Source: Odiellus spinosus (lineage: Eukaryota > Arthropoda > Arachnida > Opiliones > Phalangiidae). From it: a DNA stretch of 64,000 nt. The notes below the pieces were generated by a model. The model was given only the letters and a program-made list of their open reading frames with translations, did not search any database and had not been told where the DNA came from. Of the stretch, positions 35,766 to 50,700 are shown one piece after another (position 1 is the first letter of the stretch; each line of letters begins with the position of its first letter). A program made the position numbers and the translations under genes. The stretch is from positions 24,881,136 to 24,945,135 of the forward strand of contig OY987226.1 in the NCBI GenBank assembly GCA_963920705.1. The letters run 5' to 3'.

Positions 35766-38700
35766 TTAGTCTTGCATTTCTTCGGGTATTTCGTGCGGAT
35801 TTAAAATACCAGGCACTGACATCTGGTTTTTTCTTTTCTCTTCATCGGCTTGCCTCAGAGCGGCCTCGCGCTCTTCAATAAACAAGTCACTGTTGTCTTC
35901 ACCAGCAAACTCCTGTGTTTAAAAAAAAAAAAAAAAAGATTGATAAAGAATCCTCTTAGAAACAGATTGCAAAAGCGAATGTTACGCTTTAGACCAAGGG
36001 TGCCCAACACGCGGCCAGCCCGCCGTGTTTCAAATTGTGGCCCGCGATCGTAATCTATGCTTAATGGTTTTGCGGCCCGCGCCAAACTTAAACGAAATTT
36101 GAATTCCGATCGTCGAATATAACGTGAATTTTGAAAGATTTTCAATCTCTTCGGCAAACAGCAGCATCGTAACCTTTAATTTTTCCCTCTTGTGAGGTCT
36201 CAATAATTTGGAAAGTTTTTTTTCCTGCCCTGGTCATTGCCTTGCATCGTCTTCTCTACACGAAGTTTTTCGTGGTACGAAAACTACGAATTATTGTTCA
36301 TTGAAGGAAGAAATAAAAATAAAAAGATCGTTTTTTCCAAATGCAAATTTAATTGAAGCTTGCTGCCCGAGAGCTAGTTGGAATTTTCGAATTTGGCCCT
36401 TGAGCCGAAAAGGTTGGTCACCCCTGCTTTAGACCAAACTAGCCTAGTAAATAGGATTCGTACAAGATTTAGAAAATGAATTTCCCTGATATTTCCAAGC
36501 AAAAATGTTAGAAATCTAGAAAAACAGGCCTGATAGCTTAGTTTTCAAGTGCTATAAAATTGGGCCTTTTTGGGTTTGCAACAGTTTAAGTGCAATAAGT
36601 TTTAATCATATAAATTTCCTCGATTTTGACTGGATCAAAATCATTTCTCCATGTTTGTACAAACTCTGTTAAATCCCCATGCATTACCTAGAACCTGATA
36701 TTTACAAGGAATAATTTGTGAAGGAGTAGTGCGTCTCAAACTTAGTTTTCACTTGCGTGATTTTAATTACACCTGCTAAATACTGTAGTAACAACCCTTA
36801 CTGAAAAAAGTTAGTCTGATCTGAAGAGGTCCTCAAGAACGCTACAAAAGTCTTGGGGAAGTCTTAAAGACATAATGAAAGACTTCCCTCTTAAGACTAA
36901 CTTTTTTTGGTAAGGTAAGCCAAGGTTTATGGCTCAATTTGAAAGAGAGAAAAGGTCAATTTATGGCAGAGTTCATACGCTTAGGGAAAACATTCTACCA
37001 AATATTTCAAGGTTTTACTAGTGAATTTTCCCTGATACAGTATTATTAAGGCTGATCAAGGTTGAGCCAACTTAATGCTATTGAAATTTATAAAGTATTT
37101 GTACTTATTTAAGTCTCCTGGCAGATTTATCAAATTTTTTATCGTTTCCCTGATTTTTTGGCAACAATATGGTTGTCCAGTTACGATAAACACTAAATGT
37201 AGCTAATTCTAACATCTTTTAAAATGAGCTCCAGCAACCATATCCAAATTTTCTGTTTTCACAATGGCACTTATTATTAAAATGTAATTTTGTTTCTCCA
37301 TAGGTTCTTGACAATTCACATCATATTAAGAATTAACATCTCCCAAACAAATTAACTACCTTTATATTATATAGTGTAGTTCTATCAAAATGTTGGGGAT
37401 GGTTAGAAAAGATCGAGGGACATTGCAAAAGTTTAAAGAGAATTAATTTTGTGTGGCATATGCATGTTATTTCCTTTTCTGCAGAACCAGAGTTTTTTTT
37501 ATCCGAAGCACACTGTATATATGTATTGGATCAGTCGTTTACTTAAAGGAAGAAAGTTTTAAACTCTTTTAAAATGGTTTTCTGTAATTAAATACAAGTC
37601 TGGAATTCTTTTCACAATTATGGATTAAATAATTCAATAAGAAACTTTTTAAGTTTCAGCAATAAGTTTCTATTTTAATGAAGCGGCTAACCGGTAAATC
37701 AAAGGCTAGAGTGTATAGTTGCCTCAGAAAAATGACTGAGGCATATTTTTACGGAATATTTTACGTATTTTTCCACTACTAAATTTTCAGTTTAGATCTG
37801 TTTTTTTCCAAATTTTTTAAAATTTTATGAGAACTGTAACACGCCAGTGTATTTCTTTTAGGGTCAGGCCCATTAAAAAAAAATCACAGTAAAAGCGAGG
37901 GTGGTGAATTCCGAAGAGCGATGTTTGCTTGGTTCACTCTTCTCATTTGAAGGTACTTAGAAACAGTTTTTGTTTTACTTTAGGCTATAGTTACAGTAAC
38001 TAGATCGTGGGAAAGGAGTATGAGATCTATCTAACCAACAGTCGTACCTTAAGCTTCTATAACAGAAGTTGAAATTGAATCGATAGTGAATTAGGTTCAA
38101 TTAAAGTGTAAAGACTCAAACTAATTTCTATTGTTTTATGATTTTCTACGAATTAAAAAAATTTAAAGTTCAATGAGTCCAAGCTAACTCCATGTTTTTT
38201 TTTTTTTTTTTTTATTTTTCCTATTTGCAGAGAATTTTCCGCAGAGATTTAGGCAGTGTATTAATTGCTAAACGAAAACCAAAAGCTTTTAATTTGGAAA
38301 ACTAAAAGGCCATATAAGCGCTAAGCCTAATTTAGAAATTGAAACAGAGAAGGAACAAAAGGCCACGCGAATGCCTGTCGCGTGCTATGAGATAAATTAA
38401 CTATATTTCTTCACGAATACAAAGTAAATAATATCTTTTCATGCGACCAAAATTCAGAAAACGACACTTACCCTTATTTGAACAAGGAAATCTCTAAGAT
38501 GTTCCCTAAAGGCAGGGATATCTTGATTCAGATTGAAGAAACCTTGCACAGTAATTTTTACTTGCACCCTATGGAAAATATTGATATTTCATCATTAAAA
38601 GTTCAAGAAGAAAAATTAATAGATATTTGATAATTACTCTGTTAAATGAGGAAAGGCAGTTTTGAGAAGATTGGCAACAAATTCCTGCACGTATAACACA

Positions 38701-41700
38701 TTGGTTTGACCAGATGTAGTTTGCTGCGTTGGATTCAGGGGCACAGTAATTTTACCCGATTCCACCACGCTGAACAAGTATGCCAAAATAGTTGCTTGCA
38801 TCGTTAAACCTGCCCAGAAATAAATTCAAATTTAAAAACTAGCTACTAATATCAATTGGGGACAGCTTTGAAAGCATAAACACATTGCTGGGCTTCAGAA
38901 TAAAAAAAAAAAAAGGCACTATTTTCCACAGAACACACGTCATTCCCATGTTTCGTCTTTCATAATTTTAAAGTTAGTTAGAACATAATGTGTCTAATCA
39001 AACATAGAGTTAAAACAGGGGTCATCAGACCTTTCGCAATAGCGATCGACTTTGAGATTAATGTTTTTCAGGATTATTTTGAGTCTGCGCTTTCTATTCA
39101 AGCTAAGGCGCCAGTTTATTCTGGTAACAACAGGCGGAACTTAAAAAGAATCCTCACCTTGCACTTCAGCGCCAAAAATAATAATGACCTTATCCCTAAA
39201 TATTAATTTTATATCCTTAGTGATCGACTTTGGAGAGCTCGCGAGTGACCATTTGACAACCCCTGTGTTACAAATTGGATCATTTACAATTTCTCACCGT
39301 TACCCAGTAAGAAACAGGTTATAGCTCTAGAAGATAGATTTAACTCCATAAAGGTTTTAACAGGGGTAAAAGCTTTTGAAAAGGCTAAGGACCATTGTCA
39401 TAGTAATCTTCCAGAACCAAATATTTAAAGTCCAAAAGCTGCAACTGTAACTTTTTCCGTAGAGAGGTTAGCAATTTTAGCAGTCAAAAACCCTGACTCT
39501 AAAGTATTTATCTAAGCGGGTCTCTTAACTTTTTGGGAGTCTTATTTAGTACTCCCTAAGTTACATCACTAGAAAAGTGAAATTAACAATTAATCAAATA
39601 GGCAACAGATTACCCAACAAATAAACAAACAATAGCTATGGTTTCACATGTGCTAACAACACGAATTTACAAAAATTAAAACCATACTAACCAGCAGTAT
39701 GGGATGAGTCTGTTACAACAGAAAACAAATGTTGAAGGATGTCAGTGTAGTATGTTTGGTAAAAGCTCTGGGAAGCGGTTTCCTCTTGCGATATATTTTG
39801 TAGAAGTTGATATAGGATTTGCAATCCCGTGTCAGCCACATTTCGCATAGTGTGTTTAAATGCCCAAATAATAGAATCTAACACTAATTTAAACTGCGCT
39901 GGAGGGATGTTCAGGAGAGCTACGAGAAAATTGGTTAAGACACATTCCACTATTTCATTCAAAATAGCAATCTTACCGGGAAAGCAATGGTTAGTCACCG
40001 CTTGCAAAAGTAATGAAAAATTAGTACGATGTTCTGGAAATTCTTCAAAATCTTTGTTAATCATGTCCAGGGTACATTCAAAGACTGCGTCGAAAATCTT
40101 TGGAATTTCTGATGTAATATGACTCTATAAATCAAAATCTTTGTGATTAATTTTGAACAGCATACTTCCTTTATGTATGGACTACAATTGCAAATATAAA
40201 TCCTTGAACCAGGTTTTCATTGAAACAACATAAAAATATCGAAAAACTTCTTAATATTTGGTGTTGCATATGTTTTGACCAAAACAAATCCCTGACTATT
40301 TACAATTTTTTAAAAATCCTGACTTTCTACAATTTATTTTAAATCCCTGACTCTCCACGATTTTTTAAAAATCTCCGACTTGCTTAAATTTTCTACAAAT
40401 CCCTGACTTGGCCCTATGATTTTTTAAAAATCCTGGATCTTTGGACAATTTAGTGTAATCCCTGACTTTCGATGTTTTTTATTTAGACTTATTCCTGACC
40501 ATTTTTCCCATTTTGAAAATCCATAACTTATGCTGGTTTCATACAAATCTAGTTAAATGTGACATGGTAATTTAACTGACCTCTAGCCTGTTGACTATTG
40601 TGGCCATAGTAGACAAGACCTCAGGTTCTCTCGCCGAAGGTACAGTGCATCTTTGATAGTCCAAAAGGACTGCATCTAAGAGGGGAGGGATAAAATTCTC
40701 CAAAACCTTGAAACAAAAACCAGAAACCAATGAATACGCCTAAATTCGAAGAATAGAAAAAAATACGAAAAAAAAAAAAAATTAATGTAATTACCATTTG
40801 AGGTTCGGTGGAACGGCTCACCCATCCAGATATGAGCTTCAGGGTTTCTCTTTTCACCGTTCTCATACTCCTGATTAAAGGTTGTTTGGTCACAGTTTCA
40901 CCATTCAAAGCAATAGCCGCACTTATATTTTCACTCATAACCTTGTACACATTTAGCATGTCGAGATAAATTCGTCCCAACTAAAAATTTAAATAATAAA
41001 TTAACTCTTGGGAAGAAAAAAAAAACAAAAAAACAAAAAAACAAATACAGTTCTAAAGCTGTAATCCACTGTAGTAAGATTTATAATAGTATCATTACCT
41101 TAATAATCCACCCTACTTTCGTGTGGGATTAACCTAGCCATGGTCTCACTATGGCCACTTCATACTAATCTTGATTTTTAGGTTTGGCCAAAATTGAATC
41201 CCCAGTTATTTATTCATTCTTAAATAATAAACATGCAACCTGCCTCGATTCAGGCCTTCCCAAATGCTAGCAAATTGAATCTATAGAAATTACAGAATTA
41301 CTTAAGGTGTAACGGGGATGATAAAGGTATCCCTAGGCATGGGGATAAGGGCTTCTTTCCAGCATTGATTCCTGCATCTACCCCAAGGACTTGCATCTAC
41401 ACTAGTAGCTGAACCCTGCGAGACCACGTGACAGCCTAGTATAAGAGGGCTTCAACCCAGCCTCGAGGCAACTCCAGTCGACGCCCGGGATACCAGTCTA
41501 TATTAAACTTTAATTCTATATTAGAAGTTCCTGTTTATGATTAAATTGCCTTTAACGCTATTAAATAGTTAAGCGTACAGTTACAAAGGCTATTGTTACA
41601 TACGCGTGATGTTGGTTTTACTTCTCAATGAGCTCCCAATGAGTAACGAAATAAATCCGCTTACCCAATCAGGAGAATGTGAATAAATGGAAAATTCCAA

Positions 41701-44700
41701 CAGAATTCAACTAAAAAACCTGAATTCAACATAAAATGGACCAAAATGCCTTAGCTTCATTTTTGTTTAATTCAGGTTTTTTCATTTGGCCTCTTTGGTT
41801 GGAATTTTCCAATTTTGACCATTTTCCTAACGGAGTAAGCCGATTTCTTTCGTATTTTAAAGGAGTGCATAGAAATGAAAAGTAAAACTGATGTTAAGCG
41901 TATGTTAAAAACGGCCTTGGAATTTTTTTAAATTTCTTGTCAAGGCCTGAATCGAGTCAAGTTGCATGTCTATTTTAAGATTTTGTCATTATTACAAAAA
42001 ATATAATACTATTATTCAATTTCCATTTAAAATTGCCTGTGTTTTCCATGTCAAGTGTAATACCCTCCTAAGATGTGGGGTTATTAGCCGCTTTATTCAG
42101 ATTTAACCAAGGTTAACATGGCCTTATCAGATCAATGAAACTCTGTTAAATCTGAGTAAACCAGCTTATTTGGCCTTGTCTGAAGAGGGTATAAGGCTTG
42201 TTGAGTTGGAGATTTAGTTCACAGTAGAGAGAATAGCACTTATTTTAATAAAATCAAGAGGGAAAGTATGAAACTCCAGTTTTGTTTATTTTCGGATTAA
42301 CTATGCCAAAAAACCATATTCGAGAAATTTTTTTACTGATCACGTTTTTGGTGTTTAATTTCTAAATTTGGCCTTGTCTGATGAGGGTATAAGGCTTGTT
42401 GAGTTGGAGATTTAGTTCACAGTAGAGAGAATAGCACTTATTTTAATAAAATCAAGAGGAAAGTATGAAACTCCAGTTTCGTTTATTTTCGGATTAACTA
42501 TGCCAAAAAACCATATTCGAGAAATATTTTTATTGATCACGTTTTTGGTGTTTAATTTCTAAAGTTTGGTTAGGTTTCAAAGTATGTAAAATAAAACCAA
42601 TAAGATTAACCAACAGGGTCACTCTCGCCAAAATTAACGTTTATCTTAGAACATTTTAGTAATTATGTTTACATATGGATTGAAAAACTCTCTGAAATCG
42701 TTTGTACAATAAACAGTAGCCATGAAGTAGCAGCATCGCTAATTTTTTAAGAAGATTAGTAAATAACTTTTCGCGAGTTTAGTCTTTGTAAAAGTTAGTT
42801 TTAAAAATGATGTGAATCAATATAATTCTAATGTTCCATATAGCATCACTCTGTTGTGGAGAATTATTCCTTCTTTTACTAGCTTAGCTAAGAATGGCTC
42901 TTTTTCAAAGATTTGCTCTCAAGGCTACTGTTGATATTATGATAGTCAGACATTAACTCCCATTCCTAAGAAGCCCTACCACTAGGAGGCAGAAAACTTA
43001 AGGTTTTTGGAACCTGTCAGAGAATTTTGGAGTAGATCCGTAAATAATTAACTACAAAGAACCTTACATTAACAAGTGGTTGTATGTAAAATAATGTTAA
43101 AAATACTGAGTACAGACCTGGATTACATACGGATGACCAAGAGCTTTACAAGCTTTAAAATTAGTTTTCAATATGTTTCCCAACTGCTTAACGGCATCTG
43201 GATCTTTTAGAACATCAACATTCTATAAAACAACAATATAAATCAAGAATACTGTGATAACGATGCAAGATTCCTATTCTTTAATTTTCCCCAATCACAA
43301 CTGTTTACGGTCCGTGGAAACTTTACTCTTTCCCGTTTATCACTTAACGGTCGACTAAATTCTTATAAAAATATAATGACCCACTAGGCAGCGTTTACTT
43401 TACTGTTGTTTGACGTCATTTGTCACGAGTTATTGATAATCAAGGGCAATTTTGTTAATACGTATTGGATGCGATATGATTTTGAAATTTTCCAAATACT
43501 AATAGAGTAAAATATCATTACTAAAATGGTCCTGACAGTCTCAAATCATAGTGAAATAATTGTATTTCATCTTCTCAAGTGGAATTAATTTAACTGCTTA
43601 GCTTTATTTACTCATATTTTCTTGAGTATTTTCTGGGATGTATTAATCAATGTTTAATAAATAGGTGTGCAAGCGCTCAAAAAGGTTTTCAGCGCTTGAT
43701 CGCAACACACCGGTTTTTCTTTTGAATTGCTAGATTTACATTAAGAATTTCTATCTATAGTGTAGCTTTATACGAAAGTTTAATCGACTTTAACTGCCAA
43801 AAATAAGCTTTTGTAGCTCTGCTCACATTTTTTAAATAATTTTAAGGCTTGATAAAGGCTCAAAAGCTGAATTTTAACAAAGTATAAAAGCTTAATAAAA
43901 AAGGCAGGGCTCTGGCAGCTTGACTCAATGCTCGATTTGGAAAATAATTTGAACTGAAGCTCAGCTCGAAGCTTCACAAGGAAAATTTTCATGGCTCAAG
44001 CTCGGTTCGAAGTCTTAAAATTTAGGCCTTGCACATCTCCACTAATAAATGATTAATTAGGGTTTCTATATGGTCTTCGTCAGTCAAAAAAATTAAGCTA
44101 GTAATAACATAATAGAAAAATACTTAGGACTCTTTCTAATCCTTGGAGAAAAAACTTACAGAATGCACTTTTAATGAAAATAACTTTTCAGACAGTTCAT
44201 TTTCAAGATAAAAACTATTACAGAATAGAATGCCATATCGGAACTGTTACATACTTTCGTGGCTTGATTGATAATGTCATCCCAAACTTGATTTGGAAGA
44301 AGCATATATTTTTCTATAAGATGTTCCTGAACTGCCTGGTCAATCGGCGCTGCTATCATGTATCCTACAGCTTCGTAAAATGTATGAACTTGTTGGGGTT
44401 GAAGATCACAAATGATGGTACTGATGTTATTAAGAATTTCTTCAATAAAAGGTACCACCTCTCCAACTTGAACCTGAAAAATAAAATAACACAAATTTTA
44501 AATGGAAAAGAATTTACCATTAGAATTCGATAGTAACTTGGATTCCTTCAATACATTTTGAAGAACAATGACCTTCAACACAAATACTAGGTTGAAAAGA
44601 TAGCTTTCATCTACTAGTTTGCCTTGATATTCCACAGAAATCTCTCGCCTTTGGTGTAGTTCAGTTTAATTATGGCTCAGATTAACTTTCGAATATTTTT

Positions 44701-47700
44701 ATTTATTATTAAATGAATTTAATTTAAACAAATTTACTGATTATTTCCGCTAGATCTCAATAAATTTACATTTAAATAATCCATGTATCTATAGAACAGG
44801 ATCCTAGAAAGTTTTCCTCTTTGCTTAGCAATATACACGTACATGTACAAATAAAATTACACTGTTTATTGAACATTATTACCCATGGCTCTCAGTACCA
44901 CTCAGTGAAATTATGATTTCTGGTTTATAGGCCATTATTGCATCAAGCTATCAATCACATAGAGTCGTTTTTTTTGATGGACACAAATTTTTAAACCACA
45001 TGTTAAAATAAAAAGAAGCTCATTTAAAGGGAGAATTAAGCTAACAAGCAACTTTTATCGATTTCTTATCCTTTAAATAGACCTAATCCACCAGTAAACA
45101 AATTTACAAACAAATATTGAACTAGGAATAAATTGAAAAGATACTCAGAAAATATTTGTTTGAAAAAAATTTCACTGATGGATTAGGGCAATTTAATCAA
45201 TAAGGAATCGTTAAAAAATCCCTTCTTATCAGATTGCATTCTCCATTTAAAGATTCGAAAAATATATATATTCAGGGTAGCCTTTTCGTCCTACCCAGTT
45301 TGAAATAGACAGGAGATTGACTTGACTTTCTTTTACTATAGTACACTCATTACATAAAAAGAACTCCTACTCCTAAAATTTGATTTTTTCCAAAAATTGA
45401 AAAATAATTGACCAATTAAAAAAATAAATAGATATTCGGTTTTAGAATCGTAAATTAACCCTAGAAACGAAATTTGGTTCAATTCTGGGAGGGGAGGGTT
45501 GACAAGCTGTGCCTATTTGTCATGGAATGACCCTTAGAGCTTTTAGACCAGGGCATGTGGCTACAGTCAGAAAAACAAACCATCGACATTGAATAAAAAA
45601 TCTTGTCTTTTCGGCACGTAAAATAGGTGAAAAAGGGGTTGTCATACTAATTCTAATGTTTAGAAATATTCAAATTTCTCTAGACCCAGCTAACATTATG
45701 ATATTTATTAACACACCCAACCTTAACTTCAATAAGAGTAGAAATGGCATTATTGAAATGCCCTTGAGCTATTGAAAGTCTGCAAGTTAAACTTTTCATT
45801 GCTTTGCATATCTGTAGAACTGTTTGCCTGCGTGACTATTTAAAAACTACCTTACAGATCTACTATACCTAACTTCAGGGCATATTCCTAAATTGTTAAC
45901 CCTTACCGAAAAAAGTTAGTCTGATGTGAAGAAGTCCTCAAGAACACTAAAAAGGTCTTGGAGAAGTCTTTAAGCCCTCACCAAGAATTCTTGACATAAT
46001 GGAAGACTTCCCCAAGACCTCTTAAGACTACATAAGACACCCAAAAGACTTCCCCAAGACCTCTTAAGACTAACTTTTTTTGGTAAGGGAAAGTAGTGTT
46101 AACAAGTAGTAAAACCCAACAAAAGCTAACTGTTTCACTCACAGTGAATCACAAAAACGTTATCATAGCAACATCATACTTATGATCATCAGAGAAGAAG
46201 TCAACAGAAAGAAACACAAAATTGTAGGTTTAAAACCATACTAAATCTTGAAAAAAAAAAAAAAGGCCAAAATGTGTAGATGCTTTGGGCCAATTTAGAA
46301 TTATATAATTTGGTTAATAACGACTATTTCAATAGACATGTTACCCCTAACATGCTCTTACTGAGTGTGGATATCCACGGGTCACTTCAGAGGGAGCACA
46401 TGCACAAGAATGTAAAACTGTCAGGGTGTTGAAGAAATTTGCTGAAACCCGTCGAGTAATTTTTTAGGATCCCTCTAGGGTGAAACGTTTTAAACCAAAC
46501 TGGAGACGAGGTGATAAAGGGCTAGAGGGATGAAAAAAATTCATCTTTTCACAGCGGTTCCAACCAGACCCACTAACCTCTATTTAGAGGAGTTACTATT
46601 TGTGTAAAGTTTTTAAATTTAGGTTTTAGGGCATTACAGAATATGCCCTAAACATCCGCACATTTTAGCTGAATATATACAGGCTCTATATATAATTACA
46701 ATCATTTAATGAAGCCATTAATTTTTTTTTTTTTTTTCAATTAAAACTTAATACGGTCAAAAATGTACCCTCATTAAGTTTGTTAAAACTTCAGAAGCAC
46801 CCACTATAAAGATCATTTGTCTTTTAAATACATCATGAAAACGTTTTACATACTTGAACGAAATGTCGCCTACACTTCTGCGCAATTTTAATGAAGGTAT
46901 CACAGGCCATATCTTGAACACCATCGTGAGTTTCTGAAAAGAAATCAATGTTATTTATACCACTTCGTAAAGATAAATTGGTGGGCAAGAGAATAGTTAG
47001 CTAACCATGCATGAACTCGAAAAGCTTGTTAACAACAGTTTTAAGAAACTTCCAATGGGCTCTCAAAAATCTTGGATATTGGCCGACGACGTACATAATG
47101 TTGGATGCGATTATAGCCTTGTTATCCTTGCCTCTCTTTTGATCACATAACCCGAGAAGGTCTTTAATTACGGTGACCAGAAACCTTTTCTCATCTTCTT
47201 CGTACATAGCTCCGCTGATAGATCCTATTGCCCAGCACAATGTGTTTAAGTTTTTCCAAGACCACTCTGAACCGTTTATTTGATTATGTAGTTTCTCCGT
47301 CATGATTCTTTCGGTGTCATTATAGTCCAAATGCGTCAAATACACTGTAAATAATTAAAAATATCTTTAATTTAACTTACAATCGAGCAAAAATATCAAA
47401 AGCGTACCAAGAGTTTCTCTCATATTTTTGTATAGTTGGATAGAATCAGTGTCAGTCATGAATTCTCGCACAACTTCACCTTGCTCATTTTCTACAACCA
47501 AAACCTCCTCTGGTTTTGCCATACGCCCAATTATGATGTATCTTAACTGAAAAAGTAAGATTTTGGATAAAATTTTAGTCTTGAAGAAATTATAATCCAA
47601 ATTATAAAATTACAATATCTGTCTGTCAGTCAGACACTAATAACGCGAAGCTGAAGCGAATGTTAAACTTCATTGGGCAAAAGTAGTCTATACATAAACT

Positions 47701-50700
47701 TGTGAACTTTGACACATAAAAGGTAAACACTAGGGGATAAAAGTAGTGGAATTATTATGGGCGCCTGCTAGTAACTATGTACCGTCAGTTCAATCCAACG
47801 AGTTCACTTTGTCTACCAGCTATAACATGTTCAACTAAACCAATTGTGAAGTTTATTTCAACTATTTACTAATTAAACTAATGAGTTTATTTTTGAATGA
47901 AAGATTACCTTTAATAATCACACAATGTAACAAAACTCCCTTGCAAGCTTTTATTACGTATTTAAGGCACGAGATTATAAATTGAACTCGTGTGAATTTT
48001 ATTTAATCAGACAATGTTAATGATTCAGCCTTAGCATTTTGAGAGATAGGTTATAAGGTTTTAAAGATGTTTATCGAGTAAGAGTAATTTCAGTAATTTT
48101 AATATATTAGGAATATGGATATGCCATAAATATTAACAGAAGTTATCAATTCTAAAAGCCTGTCATTTTTAACGGGTAATAGCTAGTATTATACTAACTT
48201 TAGTGAGAACAGGCTGGTATCTCTGTCGCCTGGGTGATGTTTTAACTTCGGGTAAAATGAAGCTCGGTATTGTGTTGAATGAGTTATCCGTGTACAAATC
48301 GCAAGCCAACTTGTTCCAATATTCTAAACAGATCTTGAATATTTCAACATCTTCTACTTCAGAGATAAGAAGCAAATAGTGCAAGGCCTACAGGAAATTT
48401 GAAATCATTAAAATAACAAAAATTATCAATTTTGAATTGGAAAAATTATACCCTTAATAATGATAGAAAATATTTTGTTTTGGACACTTGAAACTTTAGA
48501 GAACTACACAGTTTGTTAAATAAATAGTTTGTATTATGAGACTTCACTTCTTTCCAGCCTTGAAAAAATAGAAACAGCCCTTACCGAAAAATGTTAGTCT
48601 GATCTCAAGAGGTCCTCAAGAAAATACAAAAGTCTTGGGAAAGTCTTTAAAACTTCCCCAAGCATTCTTGACATAATGAAAGACTTCCCCAATAGCTCTT
48701 AAGACTAACTTTTTTTGGTAATGGAGGTTCTATTGAACTTTCGTCGGTTTCAACATTGACTAAAGTATATATTATCCTATTCTTGGTTCCAACCTTGAAA
48801 AAAGGCAACATCTTCAAATAGAAGCAGGTACTTTTAACAGCTCTTTTTTGCTGATTCCAAGCTTATTTTATAATACCAACTACTGGACATTTATGACAAA
48901 AAAAAAAAAAAATGGGTTGAGTTTCTATTTCATAGAAAAAGTTAATAAACGGAAATAAAATATTTCAGTGCAATATTTTGGTATATTTAAAGCAATACAA
49001 ATACATCGAAGCTTACCATCATTAAAGTTTCCTGAAGATCAGGCAGTTTTTCAATGAGACCACCATGCACCTTTAAATAGGTGCAAATAAATAGACTTAG
49101 ATTCTGAATGAATTTCTGTTCATCATCCTGACCATTAGCGTAGGCCTCTTTGATGTTTGTAGAAACAGGAAGCATCTATTTGAAATATAAAAGGTAAGAG
49201 TTTGAGCGGCAATGCCTAAGAGCCAAAATACATAAAAAAAAAAAAACATGAAAAATTCCACAAAAGCTTATAGAAAGAAGTGTTACTCTATTTGAAAATT
49301 TGACTTTAATTAGGGTTGTTTGATAAGGGATTTTAGAACTAATTGAATCACAAATCCCATTTCTAAAACTGAATCAGTTATTAGAAAATTAATAAAAAAA
49401 ACAAAAAAACTTTACATTTTGTTAGCGCTATACCTTTGTGAATCAGTAATTCTTCTAATTCAATTTAGAATTCGAAAATCTTCAAAACAAACCTTTTTTT
49501 CTGTTTTTGGCGGCAGAGGCTTAAGCGATTTTTGCTTTATCACTACTCTTATTCCCATACAAATTATTATCAATATTATCCTTAAACGTTCCTTATTAAT
49601 TAATTTATAATCATCGCACCTAGCCATTATTATTTTGTGAACTATATCAATGCTACAAATAGTCAAACTACACAGCATCTGCTCCACGAAAAGAATGATA
49701 AAGCGTTGATTATATTGTAGGCAATGGACAAAATAATGCCAAAGAAATACCCAAAATCTTGTTTCCTTTGGTTTTTAATAGGAATAATTGTTTTTTAATC
49801 GGTATCAACCGGTAATTCGGTTTTATAGGAAGAAATCATTTGAAAACCGTTATTTTTTTTTTTTTTTTTTTTTTTTTCAAAAATAATCGTTTAAAATTTT
49901 GATTTTTAATTTTATGAAATGGGAAATTTGATCTGTCGAAGCGAATAATCAATTGGGTTATTTCAAAGACCTTATCCTAGCAAAGATAAAACTTGGTAAG
50001 AACAAGATTAAGCAGCTGACTATAAGACCTTGTGATGGCTGTGTTCTAATATTTTCTACCTTTTGGTTTTAACTTTGAAGTTAAAAAGGCATAATTTCAC
50101 GTGTTAAAGGCGATCTTTAGACTCCAAATAACAATATACCGAAAATATTTCCGGAAGAGTTCGTAGGAAAATGTTTAATCGTAAAACAAGGGTGTGGCTA
50201 AAAATATTTTCACTACATTTCGTACTTCAACCCAAAAAAATTACGAATTTAGATGTTATGGCTTATTCCAAAACAAAACAAAATTGACTGACTCAAATTA
50301 TTTGAACCATTTAAGAGATTTTAATTATAATATGTCTCAAATTGTTTCATTTTTAGAGATTTTGCATGTGAATTTTCCTAATTTAGGATGGTGAAGTCTA
50401 ATTCTGGACAGTTTTTGAAAATCTTAAATTGAGTACTGAGGATGATTGCTCGGAAAAGTTACAAATCATCTTCTAGATTGAGCTTTTGATTGTATTTTAA
50501 GCCAGTTATTAATCCAATTATTAACTGAGAAAAAATACTTTTTGCGAATTTGAACTAGGGGGTGGGGGCAATTCGGACCACAAGGGATTCTAATTCCGAC
50601 CGGGGAGTTTCAATTCGGGACACTGGCTACAAAAAATTAGGGTTTTAGGCCTACGACACAAAAATATGAAAAACTTTTAATAGGGTTACCAGTAAATTAT

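Noticed and set aside
39687-40064. Single uninterrupted exon of XPO1 including 19 extra residues
   Set aside because: The extra stretch has a perfect donor and acceptor, and its removal restores the conserved CFPALL.IPPAQFK sequence, so a mini-intron is the better reading.
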